The notes under the pieces: model-generated
Told to the model about the DNA's origin: nothing
The model's database searches: none
The model's input: only the letters and a program-made list of their open reading frames with translations
Position numbers and translations under genes: made by a program
In this document: piece after piece, positions 25,269 to 34,637 of the stretch
Layout of the letters: each line of letters begins with the position of its first letter
Position numbering within the stretch: the first letter of the stretch is position 1
Assembly: GCA_937870855.1 (NCBI GenBank)
Contig: CALMWT010000046.1
Span: 1 to 37,232 of the forward strand
Origin: an uncultured Taibaiella sp.
Lineage (GTDB): Bacteria; Bacteroidota; Bacteroidia; Chitinophagales; Chitinophagaceae
Length of the DNA: 37,232 nucleotides
Reading direction: 5' to 3'

Positions 25269-28168
25269 TTAGTGAATCACCGTTATTTTATGAGACTGAA
25301 TGAACTTATCGGTTTTGATAGTGATGAAATAACTACCCGATGGTAATTCCTCAGTGTTTAAAGAATAAGATTTCGAATTACTCAACGCTACTTTTCTTAG
25401 TTGCTTTCCGGTGAGGTCTGCAATGGTTATGTATCCTGTAGCAGTTTGAGCTAACTGTACATTTATGGCATTGTTTGCCGGATTAGGGAAAATCATTGCT
25501 TTTGCAAGCGTCACATCTTCCACATCGGTAGGAAATGACTGATCGTAAATATAAATGTCATCCACTGCTGCTTCTACAATACTTCCGGGCGTGGCATCAT
25601 TGGCCTGAAACTTCAGCGAAATAGCTGTCGGGTTGGTAAGAAACTGATCTACATGAAATATTCTTCTTCTCCACTTATTGTCCGTTGCCTTTGTATAATC
25701 TGCCCGCACCACCCAGATGTTTGAAGTGGAACTTTTGATAAATACAGTCCAGTAATCGCTGTTTGGATTGCTTCCACCATTATTGCTATACCAACGCCAG
25801 TATTCCACCACAGGTCTTGTAAAACCCGTAAGATCGAAAACAGGAGTTATTACCGAAGTTGTTCCGTCATCTACATCAGCAGTGCCGGGTTGTGAAGAAA
25901 TGGAAGGTGCATTTCCTGTCACAAGGCATTTTCCGGTGGTGCCGGTTGTATGATCCATGTTTGGCTGAATAGGAATAGACTGACTTACACCGCTTGCAGA
26001 CGATCCAATCGGCTTTGCGTGAATCCAAGTGCCGGAAGATGCATTATCACCAATATTATTTCCCACCGACCAATTTGCGTTTAAAGTACCATCAAAATTT
26101 TCATGAATTGTCTGAGTAATGCCTGCGCCAAACTGATAAGGAATTGTAACATTGAAGGAAGATACCGTTGGCAAATAGTTATTTGGAAAAGAAGCGTTTA
26201 ACATGGATTGATTGTCGTACACACCAAAATAATAGTCTATGATGCTACCGGCAGGCTGACCAGGAATTTGTGCTGTGTAAACATTACCCGATGTATTGAC
26301 CATAGTGACTGTATCCCATTGTCCACCGCGTGGTTTATAATACAATTCCAGCTTTTGAAAAAATGCCGGGGTTGCAACATTCAAATTGGCTGTGATGATA
26401 GTTGCTGTATTTGTAGCAACGTGGGGTACTTCTACATGCGTCAGATTTGCATCGCCCAGCAAGTAGATGCCGTGTTTAGCAAATGCAGAAACAATTTGAG
26501 TAAAATGGGGCGTACCATTGTTTAGGTTGTTGTCGTTGTCATCATTCATTAATGCAGAAATCAAAACATCATGATAAACAGCTCCTTCCGTACCATTGGG
26601 TCCATCGGGTGTATCCCAGTAAGTAGCGGCAAACAATCTGCTCATTGTATCGGTGTTGTTTAGGTTTAGTGCAAGATCCCACCACGCACCTGCAATAATT
26701 TCTCCATCCGCGTGTACTTCACCAATTATATCCTGCGGATAAACTTTGGGAGCCTGATCATATCGGCGGATAATTCCTCCAAATGGAGTAGTGCCTCTGC
26801 CCAACACAGGATCGTTTGTAATTCCTATACCCCAGATGTCAGAATTTCCTTCGTTCAATGCACCATTGCTCATAGAGCCTTGACCCATGAAACCATAAAA
26901 CTTGTCAGAAATACCATGACCATATTCGTGATAAACAATATCACCACACAATGCAAAAGAGTTGCAACCGCCTCCTGCTGCATAAAAGTTGATAGAAGTA
27001 CCATTGTAAAATGCATTGCAAGTAGCACTGGTTATGTCCACATTGGTTTGAAGTGGATTATCTAAGCCGGTAAAAGTTGGGAAGAAACCTTTCATGAAAT
27101 CATGCACTTTGTTAACGTGGTAATACGCATTGATGTGCCTGATGCTGGACGGTGAGGTGGTATCGAAAGTATAAGTAGTACCATTGGTAGCAATGGTATA
27201 AGGAAAACTTGGGGTAATGTTCGACAAATTGCTGGCGCGAACCCGTGCCCAACGACCTTCTAATTTTACCGTGGTAGTAATGGGAGCATTCAACGAGGCT
27301 ACACTTAAAAAGCCTGCTGAATCGGTATAATAATCTGTTCCGGCTATTGATACTTTAAGATTTGCCAGTGGCTCTGCACTTGCCGGTGCAAGAGGATTTT
27401 GTTTATAAACCACTCCGTTCACCGTTTTTGTAACTGTCTCTTTTACTCCATTGGTTCTATAAAGCACTTTTCCTGTAATTCCGTCCACATAGCCGGTAAG
27501 ATCAACAGGAAGACTTTCACTTTCTCCTTTGATATTGAAGGCGTAAGCGGGTCTTAGTTCGTAGCCGGTTGCAGACGGCACAGGAAACCAATACCAGTTA
27601 TCCTCTACTTTACTTTCGGCGATGTTTACACCGCTAATATCTTGTTCGGCTATTTGCTTTACGACGGCAACAGAAAGAGTGGGCGTAAGGGTAGAATGTG
27701 AGCCGTAATTTTTTGCTTTGATGCGCTCAAGCTTACCATCTTTGGTAAAACGAAATTTCAGATTTGCGAAAACAACCTTATGTCCATTTACTACTTGCTC
27801 GAAGTTGATGAACGAAGCATGAGGTGCGGTGATATTTGCAGTCGAAACCCACTCAGCAGCGTTGATGCCCAGGTTTTTCAATTGATTTGCCATCAACCCT
27901 TGCGCCTTTGCTTCCATTGTATTTCCCGGCACGGCAACGGCCTTTCCAAAAATATCTGTAAAGGAATGGTTTAACTTGTCCAGACTTGCATCATATCCGG
28001 GAAGTGTTGCTTTACCTGTTGAATTGTATGGTTAGCATCGCTTCTTGTAGAAGGTTCTATTTTATGAAAACCGGTAAACACCGATTTCTCATAATGGCTG
28101 GAATGTTCTTGAGCAACAGCAGGAAATGCAACTACTGCCAATCCTAAAGCAAATAAAATGGATTTCAT
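25269..28168 (-). pseudogene. M36 (fungalysin-type) metallopeptidase with T9SS domain, frameshifted near the N-terminus
   Basis: From ATG 28168 it reads signal MKSILFALGLAVVAFPAVAQ and propeptide TIQQVKQ, then hits a stop at 27971. One base is missing around 28004-28010; restored, the sequence continues as TLPGYDASLDKLNHSFTDIF into the long frame. That frame has an FTP-type propeptide, then the M36 domain with zinc motif HEYGHGISDKF and third ligand in NEGNSDIWG, an Ig-like segment, a jelly-roll-like segment and a C-terminal T9SS tail (MIFPNPANNAINVQL). If made it would be a secreted zinc protease of about 967 residues. As written the signal peptide is cut off from the protease. Sequence error is a plausible cause. 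Confidence 0.85.
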
Positions 28169-28342
28169 TACTAATGGAAATTTACAAATTGAGTTATCCC
28201 CCTTTTAGGGGCAGCTTTAAAAATGCTTAGAAATTAGCGGTTTACCAAATTCGTGGCAATATAAACAGGATGAGAGGGGAATATTGTTCAACAAAACAAT
28301 TATGAAATATTCAACCGGCTAATTGCCATAATAAAAGCTAAA

Positions 28343-29656
28343 CTACTGCGGCACAACCTCACCTTGCAGATCGTAATCGTAAGCGTGTGTGATTTTTACG
28401 TTTACAAAGTCGCCAATGGGCAATGGCGTATCTGCAGCAATTATCACTTCGTTATCCACTTCCACACTGTCAAATTCTGTACGCGCTAAATATCTGCCAG
28501 CTTCTTTTTTGTCAATAATTACCTTAAAGTTCTTTCCTATCTTTTCCTGATTCTTTTCGTAAGAAATTTCCTGCTGCACTTCCATTATTTCCTGCGCGCG
28601 TGCTTCTTTTTCTTCAGCAGAAATATCATCACTAAAACCATAAGCGCTTGTGTTTTCTTCGTGCGAATAGGTGAAAATACCCACCCGATCCAACCTTACA
28701 TCTTCAAGAAAAACTTTCAATTCTTCCACATCATCTCTTGTCTCTCCGGGAAATCCTGCAATTAAAGTGCTGCGCAAACAAATGCCCGGAACTTTGTCGC
28801 GGATGGCTGCAATGAGATCATAAATTTCCTGCTTGTCCATCTGGCGTTTCATTGCTTTGAGCATATTGTTGGAAATATGCTGCAAAGGCATATCCAGATA
28901 GTTGCAAATATTCTCCCGTTCACGCATTACATCGAGAATATCGAGCGGAAATTTTGAAGGGTAAGCGTAGTGCAAACGTATCCAATGCAAGCCTTCCACA
29001 TCCGAAAGATATTTCAGCAAATCGCCCAGCGCGCGTTTTTTATAAATATCCAAACCGTAGTAAGTAAGTTCTTGTGCGATGAGCATAATTTCCTTCACAC
29101 CCATCGAAACAAGTTTTTTCGCTTCTGCAACCACCTCTTCAATAGTCTTGGAAATATGTCCGCCCCGCATCAGGGGAATAGCACAAAAAGAACACGTGCG
29201 ATTGCAGCCTTCCGATATTTTTAGATAGGCATAATGCTTTGGTGTAGCAAGCAAGCGTTCGCCTATCAGTTCTTGTTTATAATCCGCATTGAATTGTTTC
29301 AAAATCAATGGCAGTTCCATTGTTCCAAACCAGGCATCCACTTCGGGTATTTCGTGCAAAAGATCATTTCTGTAACGTTCGCTTAAACAGCCGGTAACAT
29401 AAACTTTATCAAGTTTGCCGTTTTGCTTTAATGAAACCTGTTCGAGAATGGTGTTGATGCTTTCTTCCTTTGCCTTATCTATAAAGCCACAAGTGTTTAC
29501 GACCACGATATTATGGTCGAGCTTTTCACTTTCATGTTTTACTTTAATGCCGTTCGCATTCAGTTGTCCACTCAGCACTTCGCTATCCACCATGTTTTTG
29601 GAGCAGCCGAGTGTAATGATATTTACTTTGTCTTTCTTTAATGTTCTTGTCTTCAC
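28343..29656 (-). CDS. rimO: Ribosomal protein S12 methylthiotransferase RimO
   Basis: RimO is a radical-SAM enzyme that adds a methylthio group to an Asp of ribosomal protein S12. The 437-residue protein has the N-terminal UPF0004 domain with ITLGCSKNMVDSE, further cluster Cys in VVNTCGFID and YVTGCLSER, the radical-SAM motif CNRTCSFCAIP, and a C-terminal TRAM domain. The start is GTG 29656, overlapping the toxin stop (CTGTGA); the residues KTRTLKKDKVNIITLGCSKN that follow look like the normal family N-terminus, so this start is preferred to any internal one. It is the last gene of the der, toxin-antitoxin, rimO run. Confidence 0.96.
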   Translation of the reverse strand: MKTRTLKKDKVNIITLGCSKNMVDSEVLSGQLNANGIKVKHESEKLDHNIVVVNTCGFIDKAKEESINTILEQVSLKQNGKLDKVYVTGCLSERYRNDLLHEIPEVDAWFGTMELPLILKQFNADYKQELIGERLLATPKHYAYLKISEGCNRTCSFCAIPLMRGGHISKTIEEVVAEAKKLVSMGVKEIMLIAQELTYYGLDIYKKRALGDLLKYLSDVEGLHWIRLHYAYPSKFPLDILDVMRERENICNYLDMPLQHISNNMLKAMKRQMDKQEIYDLIAAIRDKVPGICLRSTLIAGFPGETRDDVEELKVFLEDVRLDRVGIFTYSHEENTSAYGFSDDISAEEKEARAQEIMEVQQEISYEKNQEKIGKNFKVIIDKKEAGRYLARTEFDSVEVDNEVIIAADTPLPIGDFVNVKITHAYDYDLQGEVVPQ

Positions 29657-29958
29657 AGAAAATATTTATCGAGTTTATCAGGATTTTGCCTTGTGTCGAA
29701 GATGGAGAGGATAAGCAATACCTCATCATTAAACTCATAAATGATGAGGTAATCGTTTACTGTTTTCTTTCTTATGTGTTTTGTAAGCTCGGCACCAATA
29801 TGCGGCTGACTTAGTAGCTGTTGAATTATATGGTTAATAGTTTGGCGAAGCTTTTTAGGATAAACAGATGATTTGTTTCGCTTTTTCCAATAATTCAAAA
29901 TGGCTTTTCTATCTGCCTGTGCAGTTAAAGACCAGATTACTCGTCTTTTTCTAACCAT
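29653..29958 (-). CDS. RelE/ParE-type toxin (pair 1)
   Basis: A 101-residue RelE/ParE-superfamily protein: VIWSLTAQADRKAILNYW at the N-terminus, QPHIGAELTKHIRKKTVNDYLIIYEFND in the core strand region and a C-terminal SIFDTRQNPDKL that is diagnostic. These toxins act on ribosome-bound mRNA or on gyrase. The start overlaps the antitoxin by 22 bases and the stop overlaps the rimO GTG start by four, so the three are translationally linked. The target cannot be told from sequence. Confidence 0.88.
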   Translation of the reverse strand: MVRKRRVIWSLTAQADRKAILNYWKKRNKSSVYPKKLRQTINHIIQQLLSQPHIGAELTKHIRKKTVNDYLIIYEFNDEVLLILSIFDTRQNPDKLDKYFL

Positions 29959-30173
29959 TCATCAATTTCTTTTTCGGCTTCTTCTTGTGTAAGATATTCA
30001 CCGCGACGGTATTGTGCGCGTGCTTCTTCCACACGTTTCCATTGCTCTTCTGTTAGCACATAGTTGTCTTCAGTCTCATCTTCTATGAAATTTTTGATGT
30101 CCTGAAGTTTTGCTTCATCCTCTATTACTTCTATCTGAGCTTTGATCTGCTCTTTTAGTTCGCGTAAAGACAT
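29937..30173 (-). CDS. Antitoxin of RelE/ParE pair 1
   Basis: A 78-residue acidic protein, almost wholly helical, with MSLRELKEQIKAQIEVIEDE, then LTEEQWKRVEEARAQYRRGE and a C-terminus ending EIDEWLEKDE, the pattern of small Bacteroidota antitoxins of RelE-type pairs. No classical DNA-binding fold is evident. It precedes and overlaps the toxin gene. Confidence 0.8.
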   Translation of the reverse strand: MSLRELKEQIKAQIEVIEDEAKLQDIKNFIEDETEDNYVLTEEQWKRVEEARAQYRRGEYLTQEEAEKEIDEWLEKDE

Positions 30174-30197
30174 GAGATCAGTTTTCTTAAAATTACT

Positions 30198-30236
30198 TTA
30201 TTTCTTTCTGAAAATTCGCACAGGTACATCGCTAGT
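30198..30236 (-). pseudogene. Displaced copy of the der 3' end
   Basis: Read on the minus strand this 39-base piece encodes TSDVPVRIFRKK and a stop, against YSGVPVRVFFRKK and a stop at the end of der. Similarity continues for some bases past both stops (GTAATTTTA occurs after each). It is not attached to any start. It lies between the two toxin-antitoxin pairs, directly after the pair 2 toxin. Confidence 0.7.
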
Positions 30237-30253
30237 TTTCTTAACGTTCCTAC

Positions 30254-30553
30254 TCACTTCAAGTCTTTATAAATGCCTTTCGGATGTTGATAGGTGCTGC
30301 TGATTTGGATGATATAAATCTCATGATCTGTGTATTTATAAAACACCCAATAATCCCGTACAAGTTTCATTCGTATATCACTAACACCCGATGGTTTTCC
30401 TAATTCCGGCAGAATAGAAAGCTTTGATAAGCTATTCTCCATCTCCGCCAATAACTTCTCACTATATCGGGTAGAATGATTGTGTTTCGCCCAAAAAATT
30501 AAAATGTTTGCGAGTTGTTCGGAAGCCTTGTCTGACCAATCAATTCTTCTCAT
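30254..30553 (-). CDS. RelE/ParE-type toxin (pair 2)
   Basis: A 99-residue ParE/RelE-superfamily protein with MRRIDWSDKASEQLANILIFW, LPELGKPSGVSDIRMKLVRDY, WVFYKYTDHEIYIIQIS and YQHPKGIYKDL. It differs clearly from pair 1, so it is not a local duplicate. The start overlaps the antitoxin stop by four bases (ATGA type). A displaced der end lies just downstream. Confidence 0.88.
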   Translation of the reverse strand: MRRIDWSDKASEQLANILIFWAKHNHSTRYSEKLLAEMENSLSKLSILPELGKPSGVSDIRMKLVRDYWVFYKYTDHEIYIIQISSTYQHPKGIYKDLK

Positions 30554-30828
30554 TTGTAATTTTTCAGCAACTCTTTCATTTCATTCATTACCTCTTCATG
30601 AGCATGCACCTTGCCCATTCTTATATCCTGCAATCCTTCCGCCAATCCGATTATCTGATCTTCAGTAAGAGGAATGGAAAAATCATCTTTCCGGTCGTAG
30701 GCTACATTCGGCTCTGCTGTATTTCCTCTTTTCGATAATTCATTTGCAACAGAAAGCAGATGGGCTAATTGCTGTTCGTCATCTATATCTTCAATCTTAC
30801 TTAATAGCGTTTCTTTTATTCCTTTCAT
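30550..30828 (-). CDS. Antitoxin of RelE/ParE pair 2
   Basis: A 92-residue protein of mostly helical, charged composition: MKGIKETLLSKIEDIDDEQQ, LAHLLSVANELSKRG, and a C-terminal PLTEDQIIGLAEGLQDIRMG followed by HEEVMNEMKELLKNYK. The arrangement with a four-base overlap before the toxin supports the antitoxin call. It follows der by about 50 bases on the same strand. Confidence 0.8.
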   Translation of the reverse strand: MKGIKETLLSKIEDIDDEQQLAHLLSVANELSKRGNTAEPNVAYDRKDDFSIPLTEDQIIGLAEGLQDIRMGKVHAHEEVMNEMKELLKNYK

Positions 30829-30879
30829 AGGAAGTCTTTTTAAAAAAGTTACTCTCTTATAAAATTACAAAACGCTTAT

Positions 30880-32193
30880 TTACTTCTTCCTGAAAAATAC
30901 CCTCACAGGCACTCCGCTATAGTTAAAGTATTCGCGAATTTTATTCTCTAAAAAGTTTCTGTATGGTTCTTTTATTGCTTCCGGGTAATTGGCGAAAAAC
31001 GCAAAAGAGGGAACAACAACTGGCAGTTGAGTGATGAACTTTATTTTGATGTTATGACCACGACTCATTGGTGGGGGATAGCGCTCGATTTCAGGAAGTA
31101 AAATATCGTTCAGTTTGGAAGTGCTAATTTTCTTTTGTCTGTTTTCATACACTTCTACCCCTTTTTCCATTGCCTGAAAAATGCGCTGCTTTTCCTTTGC
31201 AGAGATAAATAAAACAGGCACGTCTGTAAACGGGGAAATCTTTTGTTTTATTTGCTTTTCATAATCGCGGGCGGTATTTGTTTCCTTTGCAATTAGATCC
31301 CATTTGTTTACAAGTATTACAATGCCTTTTCCTTTGCGTGCAGCCAGACTGAAAATGTTTACATCCTGAGCAGTAATGCCATTTTCCGCATCAATCACTA
31401 TAAAGCAAACGTCCACATCATCCATAGCACGCACAGCACGTATCACAGAGTAGAATTCGAGATCTTCATGCACATTTTTCTTTTTGCGCAAGCCAGCAGT
31501 ATCTATTAAAACAAACTCTTTTCCAAACTGTTTGTAGTGTGTATGTATAGTATCGCGCGTAGTGCCTGGAATGTTAGAAACAATTGTGCGCTCTTCCCCT
31601 ACTAACGCATTTAGCAAAGTAGATTTCCCTGCATTTGGTTGCCCAATTATTATAAATTTTGGAATGGCATTTTCAACTTCTTCTTCCTCAGATTGAGCGG
31701 GAATATGGCTTGTAAGTTCATCGAGCAGTTCACCTGTACCACTTCCTGAAATAGAAGAAACATAAAAAGTATGTTCAAATCCCAGAGAGTAAAATTCGGA
31801 AGCATACAATGCGCGCTCTGCATTATCTACCTTGTTTACTACCAATAAAACGGGAGTAGTGGAGCGTCGCAATACATCTGCCATATCCTGATCTTGCGCT
31901 GTAACACCGGTCATAGTATCTACCACAAACAAAATAAGATTGGCTTCATCCACCGCTATTTCTACTTGCTTCTTTATTTCTATCTCAAAAACATCATCAG
32001 ATTTTGAAACAAAACCACCGGTATCAATTAGATTGAAGCTCTTGCCATTCCAATCTGCAATGCCATATTGCCGGTCACGGGTTACGCCAGGAGTATCCTC
32101 CACTATCGCCTTGCGTTCTTCGAGCAAACGATTGAAGAGCGTTGACTTTCCTACGTTTGGTCTTCCAACTATAGCAACGGTAAATCCAGGCAT
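30880..32193 (-). CDS. der: Ribosome biogenesis GTPase Der (EngA)
   Basis: Der is the double-GTPase needed for 50S subunit assembly. The 437-residue protein has two G domains: GRPNVGKSTLFN, DTPGVTRDR, DTGGF and NKVD in the first; GQPNAGKSTLLN, IPGTTRDTIHT, DTAGLRKK and NKWD in the second. The KH-like C-terminal domain ends VPVRVFFRKK. The P-loop of G2 has Gln and Ala where G1 has Arg and Val, within family variation. A TAATTTCG box 20 or so bases upstream of ATG 32193 is a possible -7 element. The 3' end has a displaced partial copy some 650 bases downstream, past a toxin-antitoxin pair. Confidence 0.97.
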   Translation of the reverse strand: MPGFTVAIVGRPNVGKSTLFNRLLEERKAIVEDTPGVTRDRQYGIADWNGKSFNLIDTGGFVSKSDDVFEIEIKKQVEIAVDEANLILFVVDTMTGVTAQDQDMADVLRRSTTPVLLVVNKVDNAERALYASEFYSLGFEHTFYVSSISGSGTGELLDELTSHIPAQSEEEEVENAIPKFIIIGQPNAGKSTLLNALVGEERTIVSNIPGTTRDTIHTHYKQFGKEFVLIDTAGLRKKKNVHEDLEFYSVIRAVRAMDDVDVCFIVIDAENGITAQDVNIFSLAARKGKGIVILVNKWDLIAKETNTARDYEKQIKQKISPFTDVPVLFISAKEKQRIFQAMEKGVEVYENRQKKISTSKLNDILLPEIERYPPPMSRGHNIKIKFITQLPVVVPSFAFFANYPEAIKEPYRNFLENKIREYFNYSGVPVRVFFRKK

Positions 32194-32316
32194 GTTTTTA
32201 AATTGAGCGGGCGAAATTACTTCTATTTATCCACAAGGGTTATTCTGTTCTTATTTCGCAGTCTTTCTACAGCGAACATTAACTTTATACTATCATTCAT
32301 TTTCCAAAGCAACACA

Positions 32317-34254
32317 ATGAAGAAGAGTTTCCTTTCCTTAATTATTTTTCTAAGCGTTTTTTCAGATACCAAAGCCGCGCCCGGCGATACAACCTGGGTG
32401 CAAGCCCACTCAGGCGTTTGGCTCGATTGGTATGGCAATTTCGACAGCACAGTTACTTTTCCAAACGGCGCTACTCCCTACCGGAAAATCTACATGTACT
32501 TCACTCTCGGAAAGTATGTGTGCCCCGGAAGCCCTCAATATTGCTCCGATTGGGATTACACTGTGCAAACATTACTGATGGGGCCCACCGACACTTTTGA
32601 ATTGGGGAGATTTATTACCCCTTATGCAAAAGGTGCAAGAATGCCTGCTTCCTGGAAAGGCGTTTATAAATTTGATGTCACCGATTACTATCCATTGTTA
32701 AAAAACAATGCTACAGTACGCGTGCATTATTCAGGATACTCAGGAGGTTTTACCGCCGATGTGAAATTTGCTTTTATTGAAGGCACACCACCACGTAATG
32801 TTCTTGGACATGACAGAGTTTGGAAAGGAAGTTATAACTATGGTCATGGAAGTGTGGCGATCAACGACGCGCTGAATAATGTATCGCTAACTGCCCCTCC
32901 AAATACCGTTTCGGCTGAAGCAAAATTTACAATTACCGGACATGGAGGGGATGCAAATAATGCCGCAGAATTTTACCCGAACAGCTACACTCTGAATTTG
33001 AATAACGCACAGTTAGTACAACAAAATTTTTGGAGAAACGATTGTGGTTCCAACTGGATTTACCCCCAAAGTGGTACATGGATTTACGATCGTGCAGGTT
33101 GGTGTCCCGGCGATTTAATAAAACCATTTTCGCACACACTAACCGGCGTTGGAAGTAATTCGTCTTTCACACTGAATGCAACTTTTCCTCCCTACACATC
33201 TTCCGGTGGCGGCTCGCTTGCTTCCTACATTATTGAGAACAACATTATTTACTACGCAGGCTTCAATCATACTTTAGATGCATCGGTTGAAGATATTCTC
33301 GCACCTACTAACGATGAAATGTATTTCCGCATGAATCCGCTTGTGGGCAAGCCAACTATTCGTGTAAAAAACAACGGAAGTACGCAGATCACCTCCCTTA
33401 AAATTGAATACGGAGTAGTAGGAAAACCTTTGGATCAATACACCTGGACTGGAAATATCACCTCACTCAATGAACAAGAAATAAAACTACCAGAGCCTTG
33501 GGAACTTCGCATAGCTACAGGAAGTGGCAATGGCTTTGTTGCAAAAATAGTTGAGGTAAATGGACAGGCAGATCAGGATGTAACTAACAACGAAATGCGA
33601 TCAACGTTTGAAGCCGCACCAAAATGGGATGTAAAGTTTCGCGTAAGCATGCAAACAAATGGTGGTGTTGCAAATGGGGTAAGTGAAACGAGCTGGAAGA
33701 TTTTTGATCTAAACGACAACGTGGTTGCGCAACGCATCAATGCCGCGCCAAGCACTACTTATGAAGACACAATAACACTGGGCCCTGCGGTGTATCGTCT
33801 TGAAGTTTTTGATGCAGGTTGTGATGGACTGAACTGGTGGGCATATCCTCCCTTTCCACAAGGTCCGGGGGCTGGCTCTTTTTTCGTAAAAAGAATGACC
33901 TCATCACTTCCTCTTGTACTTAAAGGATATTTTGGTGGCGATTTTGGTTGTGGTTTTACGCAATATTTTAGAACCGATTGGCCCACAAGCGTACAAGATG
34001 TTACAACTGAAAATGCTGCAATCGAAGTCTTTCCTAATCCTGCTCAGAAAACCGTTTCTGTAAATCTTGTAGGCTTGCCAACTGTTAATGGTCAATTGCA
34101 ATTGATAGATGTGACCGGCAGAATAATATTATCGGAGAAAGCAACTTCTTCAGTTCAAAACTTAAATATTTCATCGCTTAGCAATGGTATCTATTCGGTA
34201 GTTTATAGCGATAAAAATGGCAGGCTGCAAACACGGCTGGTAATTGCCCGATAG
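32317..34254 (+). CDS. PNGase F-like peptide-N-glycosidase with T9SS sorting domain
   Basis: A 645-residue exported protein with signal MKKSFLSLIIFLSVFSDTKA. Residues about 45-330 match the two-domain PNGase F fold, which removes N-glycans from glycoproteins: YCSDWDYTVQ with Asp80 (counterpart of catalytic Asp60), FELGRFITPY, NAAEFYPNSY with Glu218 (counterpart of Glu206) and YDRAGWCPGD near 257-266. A match to Glu118 of PNGase F is not evident in the VHYSGYSGGF region. A second beta-rich region follows (GCDGLNWWAYPPF), then a T9SS type A tail (EVFPNPAQKTVSVNL). I chose ATG 32317, where the signal peptide begins; a longer frame is unlikely. A terminator follows. Confidence 0.85.
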   Translation: MKKSFLSLIIFLSVFSDTKAAPGDTTWVQAHSGVWLDWYGNFDSTVTFPNGATPYRKIYMYFTLGKYVCPGSPQYCSDWDYTVQTLLMGPTDTFELGRFITPYAKGARMPASWKGVYKFDVTDYYPLLKNNATVRVHYSGYSGGFTADVKFAFIEGTPPRNVLGHDRVWKGSYNYGHGSVAINDALNNVSLTAPPNTVSAEAKFTITGHGGDANNAAEFYPNSYTLNLNNAQLVQQNFWRNDCGSNWIYPQSGTWIYDRAGWCPGDLIKPFSHTLTGVGSNSSFTLNATFPPYTSSGGGSLASYIIENNIIYYAGFNHTLDASVEDILAPTNDEMYFRMNPLVGKPTIRVKNNGSTQITSLKIEYGVVGKPLDQYTWTGNITSLNEQEIKLPEPWELRIATGSGNGFVAKIVEVNGQADQDVTNNEMRSTFEAAPKWDVKFRVSMQTNGGVANGVSETSWKIFDLNDNVVAQRINAAPSTTYEDTITLGPAVYRLEVFDAGCDGLNWWAYPPFPQGPGAGSFFVKRMTSSLPLVLKGYFGGDFGCGFTQYFRTDWPTSVQDVTTENAAIEVFPNPAQKTVSVNLVGLPTVNGQLQLIDVTGRIILSEKATSSVQNLNISSLSNGIYSVVYSDKNGRLQTRLVIAR

Positions 34255-34269
34255 TCAAACAATGTTGTA

Positions 34270-34300
34270 TGAAGAAGCTGTGATTCGCAGCTTCTTTTTC
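34270..34300 (+). terminator. Intrinsic terminator of the PNGase F-like gene
   Basis: AAGAAGCTG (34272-34280) pairs perfectly with CAGCTTCTT (34288-34296) around TGATTCG, followed by T-rich sequence. Confidence 0.85.
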
Positions 34301-34319
34301 ATTTTTACTTTTACGGTTT

Positions 34320-34634
34320 ATGTCACAGAGAATTGAAAAACTGAAATCATTTTTACAACAATCTCCTAACGATTGTTTTTTGAATCATGCGCTGGCTTTA
34401 GAATACATAAAAATCGGAAATGATGCCGAGGCAAAACTTCTTTTTGAAAGCAATCTGAAAAACGACGCGAACTACCTTGCAACCTATTACCATCTCGGAA
34501 AATTGTTGGAGCGTAGTGGCGAGCAGGAGAATGCCACAAGAATTTATGAAAAAGGAATGGAGGTCGCTAAGAATGTAAAGGACATGCACACTTATAGCGA
34601 ACTGCAAGCCGCGTATGAAGACCTTGTTTATTAA
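34320..34634 (+). CDS. TPR-repeat protein
   Basis: A 104-residue protein of tetratricopeptide-like helix pairs: FLNHALALEYIKIGNDAEAKLLFESNL and YLATYYHLGKLLERSGEQENATRIYEKGM are consecutive TPR units. It probably mediates protein contacts; no partner is indicated. It lies three bases upstream of tilS on the same strand, so both are probably cotranscribed. Confidence 0.82.
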   Translation: MSQRIEKLKSFLQQSPNDCFLNHALALEYIKIGNDAEAKLLFESNLKNDANYLATYYHLGKLLERSGEQENATRIYEKGMEVAKNVKDMHTYSELQAAYEDLVY

Positions 34635-34637
34635 ACT

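Noticed and set aside
30198..30236. A short separate gene between the toxin-antitoxin pairs
   Set aside because: It has no start codon and matches only the last codons of der, so it is a displaced gene end.
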